From a virus, in IMG/VR virus record IMGVR_UViG_3300034694_000239, positions 1 to 46,406 of that record: a stretch of 46,406 nt of DNA; one strand, written 5' to 3'. Positions 24,377 to 33,220 of the stretch are shown piece after piece. How positions within the stretch are numbered: the stretch's first letter is position 1; each line of letters begins with the position of its first letter. A program made the position numbers and the translations under genes. Under the pieces are notes generated by a model. That model was not told the origin of the DNA. It was given only the letters and a program-made list of their open reading frames with translations, and did no database searches.

Positions 24377-25474
24377 ATGAATAATTATATTTTTACAAGT
24401 GAAAGTGTTAGCGAAGGACATCCCGACAAAGTAGCAGACCAAATTTCAGATGCATTGGTTGATGCGGGATTCAAGGCTGGTAATGAAACAACACGTGTCG
24501 CAATTGAGACATTAGTTACTACCAATATGGTCACAGTTGCAGGAGAGGTTAAAAACTTCTTTGTAACAGATGAAGAAGTAGATCAAATAATTCGTGATAC
24601 AGTACGTAGAATTGGTTATGAACAAGATGGTTTTCATTGGGAAACCTTAGAGATAAACAATGCGATTCATGCACAAAGTGATGATATTGCATTGGGTACA
24701 GATGATTTTGGAGCAGGCGATCAAGGTATCATGTTTGGTTACGCATGTAATGACAATGATTCTTATCTACCAGCACCCATTTACTATGCACATGAAGTTC
24801 TAAAACGATTAAAACAAGTAAAATTAAGTCAATCATTTGATGAAGTTTTAGGACCTGATGCTAAGTCACAGATATCAGTAGAATACAAAGATGGAAAGGT
24901 AGCACGTATTGATCAAGTAGTTATTTCAACGCAGCACGCAGAAGGACGCTATGTAGATGCATGTCTACTTGCTAAAAATGTAGCAGAAGTAGTGCTAGGT
25001 AAGTTAGTTGATGAAGATACTGTATGGCATCTAAATCCTACAGGTAATTTTGTTATTGGCGGACCTGATGGTGACACTGGTGTTACTGGTCGTAAGATTA
25101 TTGTAGATACCTATGGTGGTTTCGCACCGCATGGTGGTGGTGCATTTAGTGGTAAAGATCCCACTAAGGTAGATCGTAGTGCAGCATATATGGCACGATG
25201 GTTAGCAAAGAATGTAGTAGCAAGTAATATGGCTACATGGTGTCAGATTCAATTGAGTTATGCAATTGGTGTTAAAGAACCTACTAGTATCTATATTGAT
25301 AGTGATGGTAACAACAGCGAAATCACTTCATTCATTCGTGATAATATTGATCTAACGCCAAAGGGTATTATTGATAGGTTTGATTTGTTTAACTTTAATG
25401 AGTATAGTACGAATTGTGTCTATGGTCATTTTGGAAATAAAGATGTCCCATGGGAAAAGATAGGTTGGGAATAG
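24377..25474 (+). CDS. metK: S-adenosylmethionine synthetase (MetK)
   Basis: A 365-residue enzyme making SAM from methionine and ATP. All signatures are present: FTSESVSEGHPDKVADQISD at the start, GAGDQGIMFGYA, GGPDGDTGVTGRKIIVDTYG and GGGAFSGKDPTKVDRS. The upstream in-frame codons from 24323 have no MetK similarity, so ATG 24377 is chosen; the GGAG at 24357-24360 is rather distant. It is near the normal length (384 in E. coli) and appears functional. It directly follows queE, a SAM user, and the genome region is rich in radical SAM enzymes. A phage-encoded copy is unusual. Confidence 0.93.
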   Translation: MNNYIFTSESVSEGHPDKVADQISDALVDAGFKAGNETTRVAIETLVTTNMVTVAGEVKNFFVTDEEVDQIIRDTVRRIGYEQDGFHWETLEINNAIHAQSDDIALGTDDFGAGDQGIMFGYACNDNDSYLPAPIYYAHEVLKRLKQVKLSQSFDEVLGPDAKSQISVEYKDGKVARIDQVVISTQHAEGRYVDACLLAKNVAEVVLGKLVDEDTVWHLNPTGNFVIGGPDGDTGVTGRKIIVDTYGGFAPHGGGAFSGKDPTKVDRSAAYMARWLAKNVVASNMATWCQIQLSYAIGVKEPTSIYIDSDGNNSEITSFIRDNIDLTPKGIIDRFDLFNFNEYSTNCVYGHFGNKDVPWEKIGWE

Positions 25475-25505
25475 TTTCCAACCACTAATATAATAAGAGG
25501 TAGTA

Positions 25506-25781
25506 ATGTTTAAATATTTAAAAGAGTTTTTTAGCAGTTCATCTAGTGATTCTGGTGTAACTACGAAAGAGAAAGCAACAGCAAGAAATGAACCATATGT
25601 TAATGTGGTGAAAGTAAATATTGATAAAGATAATCCGTCTGATGGATATTTTGAATTAGAATGGAATCAGGTATTTATTCGTCAATTGATGGATGCTGGT
25701 TATTCTGGTGACAATGAAGAAGCGATTATTGATCAATGGTTTACTGCGCTATGTAGTAGTGTATCTGAACAAGAATATTAA
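25506..25781 (+). CDS. conserved hypothetical phage protein
   Basis: A 91-residue protein with a Ser-rich N-terminal linker (FFSSSSSDSG) and a compact alpha/beta domain (VNIDKDNPSDGYFELEW, IIDQWF). The latter pattern is one I recall from short conserved proteins of T4-like marine phages; the function is unknown. RBS AGAGG precedes the ATG. Confidence 0.65.
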   Translation: MFKYLKEFFSSSSSDSGVTTKEKATARNEPYVNVVKVNIDKDNPSDGYFELEWNQVFIRQLMDAGYSGDNEEAIIDQWFTALCSSVSEQEY

Positions 25782-25787
25782 AAACAC

Positions 25788-25816
25788 TTGACAAGACGAG
25801 TACAATACTGTATAAT
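25788..25816 (+). promoter_or_regulatory. consensus sigma-70 promoter for the exonuclease gene
   Basis: TTGACA 25788-25793, 17-base spacer, TATAAT 25811-25816, just after the preceding stop. The ATG at 25852 follows a 35-base leader with AGAAGG. Confidence 0.85.
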
Positions 25817-25851
25817 TAGTTTATTAGATTGAATCACATAGAAGGCAACAA

Positions 25852-26844
25852 ATGAGTAATACATATCTTTTAGTAGACGCAATGCACATGTTTCACCGAG
25901 CAAAGCACGTAGTACGTGGTGACGATATGAGCATGAAGATTGGCATGGCATTTCATATTATGTTTAATAGTATTAACAAAGTATGGCGTGAGCAGAATGG
26001 TACACACGTGGTTATGTGCTTAGAGGGTCGCAGTTGGCGTAAGGACTTCTACGAGCCGTACAAGCGTAATCGTACTGAACTACGTGCAAAGAAGTCGGTA
26101 CAAGAACAGCGTGACGATAGTGAGTTCTTTGAAGCATATGAGCATTTTCAAGATTTCGTAACTAACAAGACAAATATGACTTGTCTTCGTCATGAAGAAT
26201 GCGAGGCTGATGATTTTGTCGCACGCTTTATTCAAAATCATCCCGATGATAAGCATGTAATTGTAAGTGGTGATTCGGATTTCTATCAATTATTAGCAGA
26301 AAATGTTACTCAATACAATGGTATCACTGATAACCTAATCAAGTTAGATGGTATCGTTGATGGTAATGGTCGTCCTGTTAAAGACAAGAAGACTAAAGAA
26401 CAGAAGATGCCTGGCGATCCTGAATGGTTGTTGTTTGAAAAGTGTATTCGTGGTGATACCGCAGACAATATCTTTAGTGCATATCCTGGCGTGCGCAAGA
26501 AAGGTAGTAAGAATAAGATTGGACTAGAAGAAGCATTTGCTGATAAATCGTCACAGGGCTTTACTTGGAACAACTTTATGTTACAGCGTTGGACAGATCA
26601 CAATGGTGATGAACATCGTGTACTTGATGATTACACTCGTAATCTAGCACTAATTGATTTGACTGCACAGCCTGCTAATATTAAAGAAGCATTAGATAGT
26701 GTTATTGTAGAACAAGTACAGAAGCCTGCAATTGGTCAAGTTGGATTACATTTTATGAAATTCTGTGGTCAGTGGGATCTTGATCGTATTGGACAAGATG
26801 CTACAACTCACGCAAAGTATCTCACAGCCTCGTATAATAACTAA
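25852..26844 (+). CDS. 5'-3' exonuclease / RNase H of the T4 FEN type
   Basis: A 330-residue flap-nuclease-like protein. Metal-binding aspartates appear in LLVDAMHMFHRA, ECEADDFVARF, VIVSGDSDFYQLL and CIRGDTADNIF, the order of the PIN-like FEN active site. SWRKDFYEPYKRNR is the arginine/lysine-rich arch region, and YPGVRKKGSKNKIG resembles the helix-hairpin-helix region. T4 RNase H (305 residues) removes RNA primers and flaps during lagging-strand synthesis. It has its own promoter, fitting early replication expression. Confidence 0.85.
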   Translation: MSNTYLLVDAMHMFHRAKHVVRGDDMSMKIGMAFHIMFNSINKVWREQNGTHVVMCLEGRSWRKDFYEPYKRNRTELRAKKSVQEQRDDSEFFEAYEHFQDFVTNKTNMTCLRHEECEADDFVARFIQNHPDDKHVIVSGDSDFYQLLAENVTQYNGITDNLIKLDGIVDGNGRPVKDKKTKEQKMPGDPEWLLFEKCIRGDTADNIFSAYPGVRKKGSKNKIGLEEAFADKSSQGFTWNNFMLQRWTDHNGDEHRVLDDYTRNLALIDLTAQPANIKEALDSVIVEQVQKPAIGQVGLHFMKFCGQWDLDRIGQDATTHAKYLTASYNN

Positions 26845-26958
26845 TATCTATGGAATGACAGTTTATAACTGTTAAGTGTCTCTGTTTTATTCGTATACGA
26901 TAAATAACATAGTATATAATAAATAATACGAAGTACCATATGGAGAAACTTAATAGTA

Positions 26959-27252
26959 ATGGCTAGACCAAAACCAATCATTGTAATAGAGTATGTAGAC
27001 AGAAATTACAATGCAGAGCAAATCTTAAAAGCAGATGCAGTGTATGCAGTCTACTATAACAGTTCGCCAATTAATCTAAGATCATTAAATACGTTAATTG
27101 ATTATCCTGGACCGAAGTATAAGAAGTCGAGTTTTCAAAATAGCGGGCACGCATTTAATTTATCTGATAGATTGAATGTATTGTTTAAAACAGATTTATT
27201 TACCGTAGTAAAATTAACTGAGGGAGAAGTAATTTCTCGTGGAGAGACATAG
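26959..27252 (+). CDS. hypothetical protein
   Basis: A 97-residue basic protein with a beta-rich start (IIVIEYVDRNY) and no known motif. It forms a pair with the next gene, ten bases apart, before the strong terminator at 27578. Confidence 0.55.
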   Translation: MARPKPIIVIEYVDRNYNAEQILKADAVYAVYYNSSPINLRSLNTLIDYPGPKYKKSSFQNSGHAFNLSDRLNVLFKTDLFTVVKLTEGEVISRGET

Positions 27253-27262
27253 AACTGAGGCT

Positions 27263-27568
27263 ATGCAGAATCATATAGTTGCAAGTCTCAATGATGTTAC
27301 CAGTTGCGAACTGTCGTATGTAGATATATTTTATAATAAATTTACAGTACGACTAACAACAGAAGGTAAGAACAGATGTTCCAAACTTTATGATAAGTGG
27401 GAATTTCCATTAGAGTCAGATATACTAACAAGTGGACAACTGCTTAACCTAATGAGAAAAATGACTTATCCATATTATATTAGTCGTTCTAATTTGATTC
27501 TATTTTCGGAAGAAGATGCATTCATGGTAAAGTTAGCAGGAATGGATACTTGGCTACTCGGTAAATAA
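27263..27568 (+). CDS. hypothetical protein
   Basis: A 101-residue protein from ATG 27263 (GTG 27239 is an alternative that would overlap the previous gene). Last gene before a rho-independent terminator. The N-terminal half looks alpha/beta; no motif recognised. Confidence 0.5.
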   Translation: MQNHIVASLNDVTSCELSYVDIFYNKFTVRLTTEGKNRCSKLYDKWEFPLESDILTSGQLLNLMRKMTYPYYISRSNLILFSEEDAFMVKLAGMDTWLLGK

Positions 27569-27577
27569 TAAAAACTC

Positions 27578-27605
27578 AAAAAGACAACTTCGGTTGTCTT
27601 TTTTT
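27578..27605 (+). terminator. rho-independent terminator with UUCG loop
   Basis: AAAAAGACAAC (27578-27588), loop TTCG (27589-27592), GTTGTCTTTTT, then more T to 27605. It is a textbook terminator and the clearest in the window; it separates the replication/metabolism genes from the exported-protein cassette. Confidence 0.92.
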
Positions 27606-27643
27606 ATGGATAAATATTGTGATGCTTATAAACCATGTTAATT

Positions 27644-27651
27644 CATAAATA
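27644..27651 (+). promoter_or_regulatory. possible T4-late-like box CATAAATA
   Basis: CATAAATA ends 27 bases before the ATG at 27679 and differs from the T4 late box TATAAATA by one base. It lies just after the terminator, where a new promoter for the cassette is expected and no sigma-70 promoter is visible. Confidence 0.35.
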
Positions 27652-27678
27652 GATGTAGTTAAGGAGAAGATATCTAAT

Positions 27679-28236
27679 ATGAACTTATTAAAAAAGACTA
27701 CATTTAAGATTACTCTAATTATGTTTATAGGTATTGTGGCATTAAATATCTCTAGTACATACGCAGCAGTAATTGAAACAGAATCAACAAGTACCAGTAC
27801 CGTTACAACTAATGGTACAAACAAAACAACAGTAAAAAGCCCACCTCCAAGTGCAATCAGCCCTAGCATCAACGCTAGTAACAGTGATCTATGTACAGTA
27901 GGTGTATCTGGCGCAGTGCAAACACAGATACTAGGTATCAGTGGTGGTAAAACAGTACGTGATATGAACTGTGAGCGATTAAAATTATCTAAAACAATAT
28001 ATGATATGGGTATGAAAGTAGCCGCTGTTAGTGTTATGTGCCAAGATGTAAGAATATTTAAGGCTATGGAAATGGCGGGAACACCTTGTCCCTTCTTGGG
28101 AGAGATTGGTACAGCAGCACAAGAGCAGTGGGATAAAGAACCAACATTAAAGCCAGAACACATAGAGGAAACCAAGAAAGATGATACACTTAAAACTATT
28201 GGCGGTATTCTTTTGTTTTTGCTTTTCCTTATCTAA
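27679..28236 (+). CDS. exported membrane-anchored protein of unknown function
   Basis: A 185-residue protein with an N-terminal signal (ITLIMFIGIVALNISSTYA), a T/S/P-rich linker, a domain with four cysteines (DLCTVG, MNCERL, VMCQDV, TPCPFLG) and a C-terminal hydrophobic tail (IGGILLFLLFLI) that could anchor it. RBS AAGGAGA precedes it. It overlaps the next gene by 56 bases. First gene of a three-gene exported cassette; it might be structural, spanin-like or act in the envelope, but nothing decides. Confidence 0.65.
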   Translation: MNLLKKTTFKITLIMFIGIVALNISSTYAAVIETESTSTSTVTTNGTNKTTVKSPPPSAISPSINASNSDLCTVGVSGAVQTQILGISGGKTVRDMNCERLKLSKTIYDMGMKVAAVSVMCQDVRIFKAMEMAGTPCPFLGEIGTAAQEQWDKEPTLKPEHIEETKKDDTLKTIGGILLFLLFLI

Positions 28237-30493
28237 TGTATACGCAACGGATATTGACAATGGTGATGGTAGTTTTACTACCATTCCGGGCGATACCGAC
28301 CTAGGCAATGGAGTAATCACTGGCACATGTGCGGCTGGTGAATCTAGTGCAATGATGGTTGGTACAGATAAAATTAAGTTTGGTGCTTGCTACAATACAT
28401 TCGCAATCAGTACAACAATAAACAACATATTAATACAAGAAGGTATTAGTGTGGACAAAATACATTATAGATGGAAGTATATTAATGGTTGCTTTAATAC
28501 GAGTGACAGCGAGGGCAACTTTGTAGATTGGTGCAATACGAATATCGCAGATAGAGTAAACCAAGAGACAGGTGAAATCCTTGACACTGAATGGGCTGAT
28601 CAATTTGATATACTAACAGTTACCGTGGAAATAACCGATAGCGGTGGTAATATAATAGAAACACGTGTGTATTCATATGAAACTTGGTATGATTGGCTAA
28701 ATGAAAACCCACATAGTGCGAGTGAAGAGTGGAATCAAGAAACAGGCTCACTTTGGCAAGTGGAAGAAGATTTCATTCAACTATATGATCATATAAACGG
28801 GGTAGGTAGTATATATACTCCTGATAGTTTAGGTAATGCAACGTTTAGAGTAACTGGACAAGATGGTGCGATGTGGGATGGTTACTATGGTCCTATAGTA
28901 AGCGGTGGTGAGATGTGGTTTACATATCGTTCTAATCCTTGTGCACAAACCGCAATGTACGATCCTAGTTGCGATGGTTACGCAGAAGCATATGCAACAT
29001 ACGAATACGATAATAATTGTAGTGCAAGCGCAACATATGATCAAGGTTGTCCTGGGTACTGGGCAGCACACTACGATCAACAGTGTAGTATGAACGCATT
29101 ATATGATAGTGGTTGTCCAGGATACGCAGCAGCGTACTACGATCAGCAGTGTGGCATAGACGCATTATATGATAGTGGTTGTCCTGGATATGCCGAAGCA
29201 TACTATGATCAGCAGTGTAGCATAGACGCATTATATGATAGTGGTTGTCCGGGATATGAAACAGCATATTATAATCAACAGTGCACAATAAGTCCTTTGT
29301 ATGATAGTGGTTGTCCGGGATATGAAACAGCATATTATAATCAACAGTGCACAATAAGTCCTTTGTATGATAGTGGTTGTCCAGGATACGCAGCAGCACT
29401 TCTTGTACAACAGTGCGCAATAAGCACATTATACAGTACAGAGTGTCCAGGATATGAGAAAGCATACATGGATTACCAATGTGGACTTGATTCTACATAT
29501 GATAGTTCATGTCCTGGATATGCAGAAGCATACCTTTTACAGCAATGTGATCTAAATACATTATATGATATACGCTGTGCAGGATATTCAGATGCATACT
29601 TAGATCAGCAATGTTTACAGAATCCACAATATGATACGCAGTGTAATGGATATATTGAACCAGTAACAGAATCACCAACCACATCACCCGTTGTAGTGGG
29701 CACAGGAACAGGTGATTCAGTTGTTGATAATATAATTGCAGCACCGATTGTAATACCCATACCAATAGAAATAGTACAACCAGCACCAGTAGAAGTCGCA
29801 CCAGTGACAGCAGCGACAGTGACCGTAATACCAACGATACAACTAGAAATAGCAACAGGTGCACCAGCAGAGACAACAGAACAATTGGAAATAGCAATTG
29901 AGCAAGAGATTGCAGCAGAGTTCAGTGTAGAAGTTGATGTAGAAGTAGTTGAAGAAGTAGTTGAAGAGATTGTTGAAGAGATTGTTGAAGTGGTTGAAGA
30001 AGTGGTTGAAGAAGTGGTTGAAGAAGTGGTTGAAGAAGTGGTTGAAGAAGTGGTTGAAGAAGTGGTTGAAGAAGTAGTTGAAGAAGTAGTTGAAGAAGTA
30101 GTTGAAGAAGTAGTTGAAGAAATCAAGCCGATAGTTAAGAAGAAAGTAGTTAAGAAGTTGACAAAGGCAGAAAAGCAAAAAGCCAAAGTTAAGAAGATGA
30201 AAGAAATTATTAAAAACAAGTTGGCAAAATTAGCAACGGTAATGGGCGAAGCACAATCATTATCAGATCAAAAAGCATTACAAGCACAAATAAGTGCATT
30301 GATTAACTTTGTTCCAGGCTTTAGTGCTTACGGACAACGAGCAATACCCGGAGTTGATTTTTACACATCAACAGGTATTTACAAAGATAAAAAAGTTCCT
30401 GAGAACCAACGAGGATTATTAAATGGTCTTGCAAGTCAGATACTTCATGAGAAGATGGTAGACCAACAATACGAGAAAATAGAAGATGAGTGA
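28181..30493 (+). CDS. secreted Cys-rich repeat protein with VVEE low-complexity domain
   Basis: A 770-residue protein in four parts. A signal peptide (LLAVFFCFCFSLSNVYA) is followed by a globular domain to about residue 245. Then come about eleven repeats of roughly 21-22 residues with the core CPGYAEAYYDQQC...LYDSG (about 245-487), two cysteines per repeat. After a Val/Ala/Pro/Thr linker a run of VVEE tetrapeptides (about 588-647) gives a long acidic stretch, and a Lys-rich C-terminal helical part (KKKVVKKLTKAEKQKAKV) ends the protein. The charge pattern suggests an extended rod with opposite charges. It may be a fibre-like or periplasm-spanning phage protein. Repeats of this kind occur, as I recall, in other marine phages. 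Confidence 0.75.
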   Translation: MIHLKLLAVFFCFCFSLSNVYATDIDNGDGSFTTIPGDTDLGNGVITGTCAAGESSAMMVGTDKIKFGACYNTFAISTTINNILIQEGISVDKIHYRWKYINGCFNTSDSEGNFVDWCNTNIADRVNQETGEILDTEWADQFDILTVTVEITDSGGNIIETRVYSYETWYDWLNENPHSASEEWNQETGSLWQVEEDFIQLYDHINGVGSIYTPDSLGNATFRVTGQDGAMWDGYYGPIVSGGEMWFTYRSNPCAQTAMYDPSCDGYAEAYATYEYDNNCSASATYDQGCPGYWAAHYDQQCSMNALYDSGCPGYAAAYYDQQCGIDALYDSGCPGYAEAYYDQQCSIDALYDSGCPGYETAYYNQQCTISPLYDSGCPGYETAYYNQQCTISPLYDSGCPGYAAALLVQQCAISTLYSTECPGYEKAYMDYQCGLDSTYDSSCPGYAEAYLLQQCDLNTLYDIRCAGYSDAYLDQQCLQNPQYDTQCNGYIEPVTESPTTSPVVVGTGTGDSVVDNIIAAPIVIPIPIEIVQPAPVEVAPVTAATVTVIPTIQLEIATGAPAETTEQLEIAIEQEIAAEFSVEVDVEVVEEVVEEIVEEIVEVVEEVVEEVVEEVVEEVVEEVVEEVVEEVVEEVVEEVVEEVVEEIKPIVKKKVVKKLTKAEKQKAKVKKMKEIIKNKLAKLATVMGEAQSLSDQKALQAQISALINFVPGFSAYGQRAIPGVDFYTSTGIYKDKKVPENQRGLLNGLASQILHEKMVDQQYEKIEDE
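29082..29660 (+). repeat. Tandem 63-66-base coding repeats (CPGY repeats)
   Basis: Tandem in-frame units of about 66 bases encode the Cys-rich repeats. Two neighbouring units starting at 29251 and 29317 are identical over 66 bases, evidence of a recent duplication. Outer units are more diverged. Confidence 0.85.
29941..30121 (+). repeat. 12-base GTTGAAGAAGTG-type repeat tract
   Basis: About fifteen near-exact copies of GTTGAAGAAGTG/A encoding VVEE or IVEE. The third-position variants (GTG block, then GTA block) indicate slippage or unequal crossover. The tract opens false long frames on the minus strand. Confidence 0.9.
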
Positions 30494-31079
30494 AAAAACA
30501 ACAGTAGAAGTAGGTGGAGTTAAGTTTACAGGTGGTAAGATATTCCTGTTACTAACAGTATTAAGCACAATGGGTGGTGCAGCGTGGGGTGGATTTGAAT
30601 TCTACAACGACTATAGAAATATGAAGGCTAAGATTGAAAGTTATAAAGCACCCGATCTAACTGGTTTTGACAAGGATTTAGCAGTACAGGGTGAGAGGTT
30701 CGCTATTGTTGATGCACACATGGAATTTGTCAGTAAAGAGATTGCATTATTTAAAGAAGAAATAGGCATGATCAAAGAAATTAATGATGAACATTATCAA
30801 TCACTGAAGGATCTAAAACAAACTATGCGCGATGATATAAATCGTCAAGAAAAGATTATTGATAAAGTAGAAGATGAAGTGCAAAAAACCGAAGAAGATG
30901 TTCGTAAGTTAATCAGCATTGCAGATGGTAGATTTGAAAATAAACGAAGTCAACTACAGTCAGACTATGAACAGAAAGCAGATAGCATTCGTAAAGATAC
31001 TGAGCGAAAGTTAAAAGAACTTGAGGCTAGGCTAAACAAACGTTTACAACGTGCATTAGATAATCCGTTAGCACAGTAA
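30486..31079 (+). CDS. membrane-anchored coiled-coil protein
   Basis: A 197-residue protein. An N-terminal cytoplasmic stretch is followed by one transmembrane helix (IFLLLTVLSTMGGAAWGGF, about 19-37) and a long charged helix (about 65-190) with heptad-like spacing, typical of a coiled coil. It overlaps the repeat protein gene by eight bases. The topology resembles inner-membrane spanins or scaffolds, but no lysis gene is visible here. Third gene of the exported cassette. Confidence 0.65.
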   Translation: MSEKTTVEVGGVKFTGGKIFLLLTVLSTMGGAAWGGFEFYNDYRNMKAKIESYKAPDLTGFDKDLAVQGERFAIVDAHMEFVSKEIALFKEEIGMIKEINDEHYQSLKDLKQTMRDDINRQEKIIDKVEDEVQKTEEDVRKLISIADGRFENKRSQLQSDYEQKADSIRKDTERKLKELEARLNKRLQRALDNPLAQ

Positions 31080-31083
31080 GTGC

Positions 31084-31112
31084 TTGACATATATCTATGT
31101 TTAATGTATAAT
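31084..31112 (+). promoter_or_regulatory. consensus sigma-70 promoter for dCMP deaminase
   Basis: TTGACA 31084-31089, 17-base spacer, TATAAT 31107-31112; the ATG at 31142 follows after 29 bases. Confidence 0.85.
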
Positions 31113-31141
31113 CTATGTATGACAACAAGAGTAATTGATGT

Positions 31142-31639
31142 ATGAAGCAAAAGTTTAAAGAAGCATATATGGATACAGCAATACGATTTGCTGAATTGAG
31201 CCATGCTGTACGATTGAAGGTCGGTGCGATTATCGTCAAAGATGATAGAATCATATCAATTGGATTTAACGGGACTCCGAGTGGTTGGGATAATAACTGT
31301 GAATATTTACCAGAGAGAGCGGGTCAACTTAATATGGACAATACGCTGGATGAAAGTAAATGGTTTGATAGTTCGACAAATGCGAGTTTGCTTAAAACAA
31401 AACCAGAGGTATTGCACGCAGAAATGAATGCTATTTCAAAGATTGCAAAAACCACTGAATCGGCTGATGGTGCAACCATGTTCGTTACACACCAACCATG
31501 TATGCATTGTGCTAAGATAATATATCAATCTGGTATTGCCGAAGTATACTATCGTACTGAATATCGTGATCCGTCTGGTACACAATTTCTAGAGAAATGT
31601 GGGATTGTAGTTGAAAAGATAGAAGAGAGCGAGTTATGA
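31142..31639 (+). CDS. dCMP deaminase
   Basis: A 165-residue zinc deaminase converting dCMP to dUMP for dTTP synthesis. LHAEMNAI (H92, E94) and QPCMHCAKI (C120, C123) form the zinc and proton-shuttle site; VGAIIVKDDRIISIGFNGTP is the usual N-terminal strand pair. The length fits the phage T4 enzyme class. It supports an AT-rich phage genome. Overlaps the next gene (ATGA). Confidence 0.9.
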   Translation: MKQKFKEAYMDTAIRFAELSHAVRLKVGAIIVKDDRIISIGFNGTPSGWDNNCEYLPERAGQLNMDNTLDESKWFDSSTNASLLKTKPEVLHAEMNAISKIAKTTESADGATMFVTHQPCMHCAKIIYQSGIAEVYYRTEYRDPSGTQFLEKCGIVVEKIEESEL

Positions 31640-32442
31640 GAACCATCATAGTAGTAGGTCCAGGACATGGATTGAATGAATTAACAAATAGATTATTAGT
31701 TGCTGCCGATTGTATTGTAAATCCTGAAGAAAATACATGGGAATTATATCCTGGTCCGTTTGGTCTATATGCAAGACATTGCGATGATGCTATTTTTCAA
31801 AACAATAAAGATATGATTGATTTTTACAATGATCATGTTAGACAAGATATTGATTGTGATGGTAATCCTCGTAATAATGGAAACATAGGTAAGTTTATAA
31901 GGATGTACGAGAAGCAATACGTTATGAATCAATATCCAGATTCACCTAAAACATTGGTGATTTATATTAATACTATTGACATTGAATCAATCGTAAAATA
32001 CGTATCTACTTATACTACGTCCACTACTAAGTATGACGACCTCGTTGAATGTGTATGTACTGATATTGACTTGTCAGAGCCTGCTATGCGTGAGCATCAT
32101 TTGCTAATGGAATTCAGTACAGATGCAGCCCAAGATGTAGATTATGCAAAAGAGATTGACTTGCATGTAATGTGCGATCAGTTATTTAACAAGTATTGTG
32201 AAATGGAAGAGGTTAGGCAACTTTGCAATGATTTATCGGTTAAGATGGTCAGTGCAAATGATTTATTAATACGTGGTGATTATTCAAAGTTAATTACCCT
32301 TGCTGAAAGATTAGACCCAGATAGAATTAAAAAAACAATAGACATATATAACTTTGTCAATACTAAATCAACCAATCCTCTATTATCTCAAATACGAAAT
32401 ATGCGTTGGGATGATATAGTAGAACTAGGGAAACGAACATAA
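31636..32442 (+). CDS. hypothetical protein, degenerate P-loop-like start
   Basis: A 268-residue protein whose first strand and turn, TIIVVGPGHGLNELTNRLL, has the shape of the P-loop of the 4465 protein (VIMTGPQGAGNHLF) but lacks a Lys/Ser. The rest is helical with no clear motif. It may be a divergent sulfotransferase-like or nucleotide-binding protein. Confidence 0.55.
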   Translation: MRTIIVVGPGHGLNELTNRLLVAADCIVNPEENTWELYPGPFGLYARHCDDAIFQNNKDMIDFYNDHVRQDIDCDGNPRNNGNIGKFIRMYEKQYVMNQYPDSPKTLVIYINTIDIESIVKYVSTYTTSTTKYDDLVECVCTDIDLSEPAMREHHLLMEFSTDAAQDVDYAKEIDLHVMCDQLFNKYCEMEEVRQLCNDLSVKMVSANDLLIRGDYSKLITLAERLDPDRIKKTIDIYNFVNTKSTNPLLSQIRNMRWDDIVELGKRT

Positions 32443-32444
32443 TT

Positions 32445-32594
32445 ATGAGCAACAAAGTCACGGAAGATCAAATAGAAGAATTTAATAAAATGTATGGTGA
32501 TGTATTGCCAAGTCATATCAATGAACCAATAAAATTTATGTATTATTGGAATATGTATTTACAAGTAAAGAGCAATGAGGATAGTATCAAATGA
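32445..32594 (+). CDS. small hypothetical protein (49 aa)
   Basis: ATG at 32445 opens a 49-codon frame (MSNKVTEDQIEEFNKMYGD at its start) ending at TGA 32594, overlapping the ATG of the radical SAM gene by four bases. It fills the gap between the 31636 and 32591 genes, which supports it as a real, translationally coupled gene. No motif. Confidence 0.5.
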   Translation: MSNKVTEDQIEEFNKMYGDVLPSHINEPIKFMYYWNMYLQVKSNEDSIK

Positions 32595-33220
32595 TATCTA
32601 TTGATTTTGCTATTACAAGTTATTGTCAGGCGCGATGCAGAACATGTCCAAGAACGAATAAAGACACAGGACAGCAAGAAGATTGGCTTGTACCGAAACA
32701 TCAAGACTATGATGCATTTGAACGCAACACCATGCACAGTAATCAAGAGATAGAAGGTATTTATTTCTGTGGACAGACAGGTGATCCTATGATGCATCCT
32801 CAAGTTACTAAATTTGTTGATCAAGCATTTCGTCTAACTGAAAAAGTTACTATTAATACCAATGGTGGTATTCGTACTGCTAAATGGTATACCAATATGG
32901 CTGAAAGGTATGGTAGGAATTTATCAATCAAATTTGGAATCGATGGTATTGATCACGACACCAATTGGAAGTACAGGGAAGGTGTTGATTTTAAGAAAGC
33001 ATATGCAAATATGACTGCATTTGCAGAAGCAGGTGGTCGTGCACAATGGGATTTTTTAATATTTGAATGGAACTATCATCAAATACCAGAGGTAGCAAGA
33101 ATGGCAAAAGAAATTGATACAACAGTAAACTATAAAATTAATACACAAGAACATGGATTATTAGACCCCAACAAACTGGGAATGATAGAGGAAATGATAT
33201 GTCAAGCAAATACAATATAA
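32591..33220 (+). CDS. radical SAM core protein (N-terminal part of a split gene)
   Basis: A 209-residue protein: AITSYCQARCRTCPR has CX3CX2C at C12, C16, C19. TINTNGG and KFGIDGIDHDTNWKYR follow, as in the 362-residue enzyme at 9216, and both share the block GGRAxWDxLIFE. The frame ends before the C-terminal cysteine domain, which follows as a separate overlapping gene (33199). Whether the two chains associate or the gene is decaying cannot be told; the core motif is intact. Confidence 0.75.
   Translation: MISIDFAITSYCQARCRTCPRTNKDTGQQEDWLVPKHQDYDAFERNTMHSNQEIEGIYFCGQTGDPMMHPQVTKFVDQAFRLTEKVTINTNGGIRTAKWYTNMAERYGRNLSIKFGIDGIDHDTNWKYREGVDFKKAYANMTAFAEAGGRAQWDFLIFEWNYHQIPEVARMAKEIDTTVNYKINTQEHGLLDPNKLGMIEEMICQANTI

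Noticed and set aside
29082-29660. CRISPR-like array
   Set aside because: The repeats are in-frame coding units of 63-66 bases without unique spacers.
29605-30219. Long minus-strand open frames over the repeat gene
   Set aside because: They translate the VVEE repeat backwards into STTS or NYFF runs and have no independent support.
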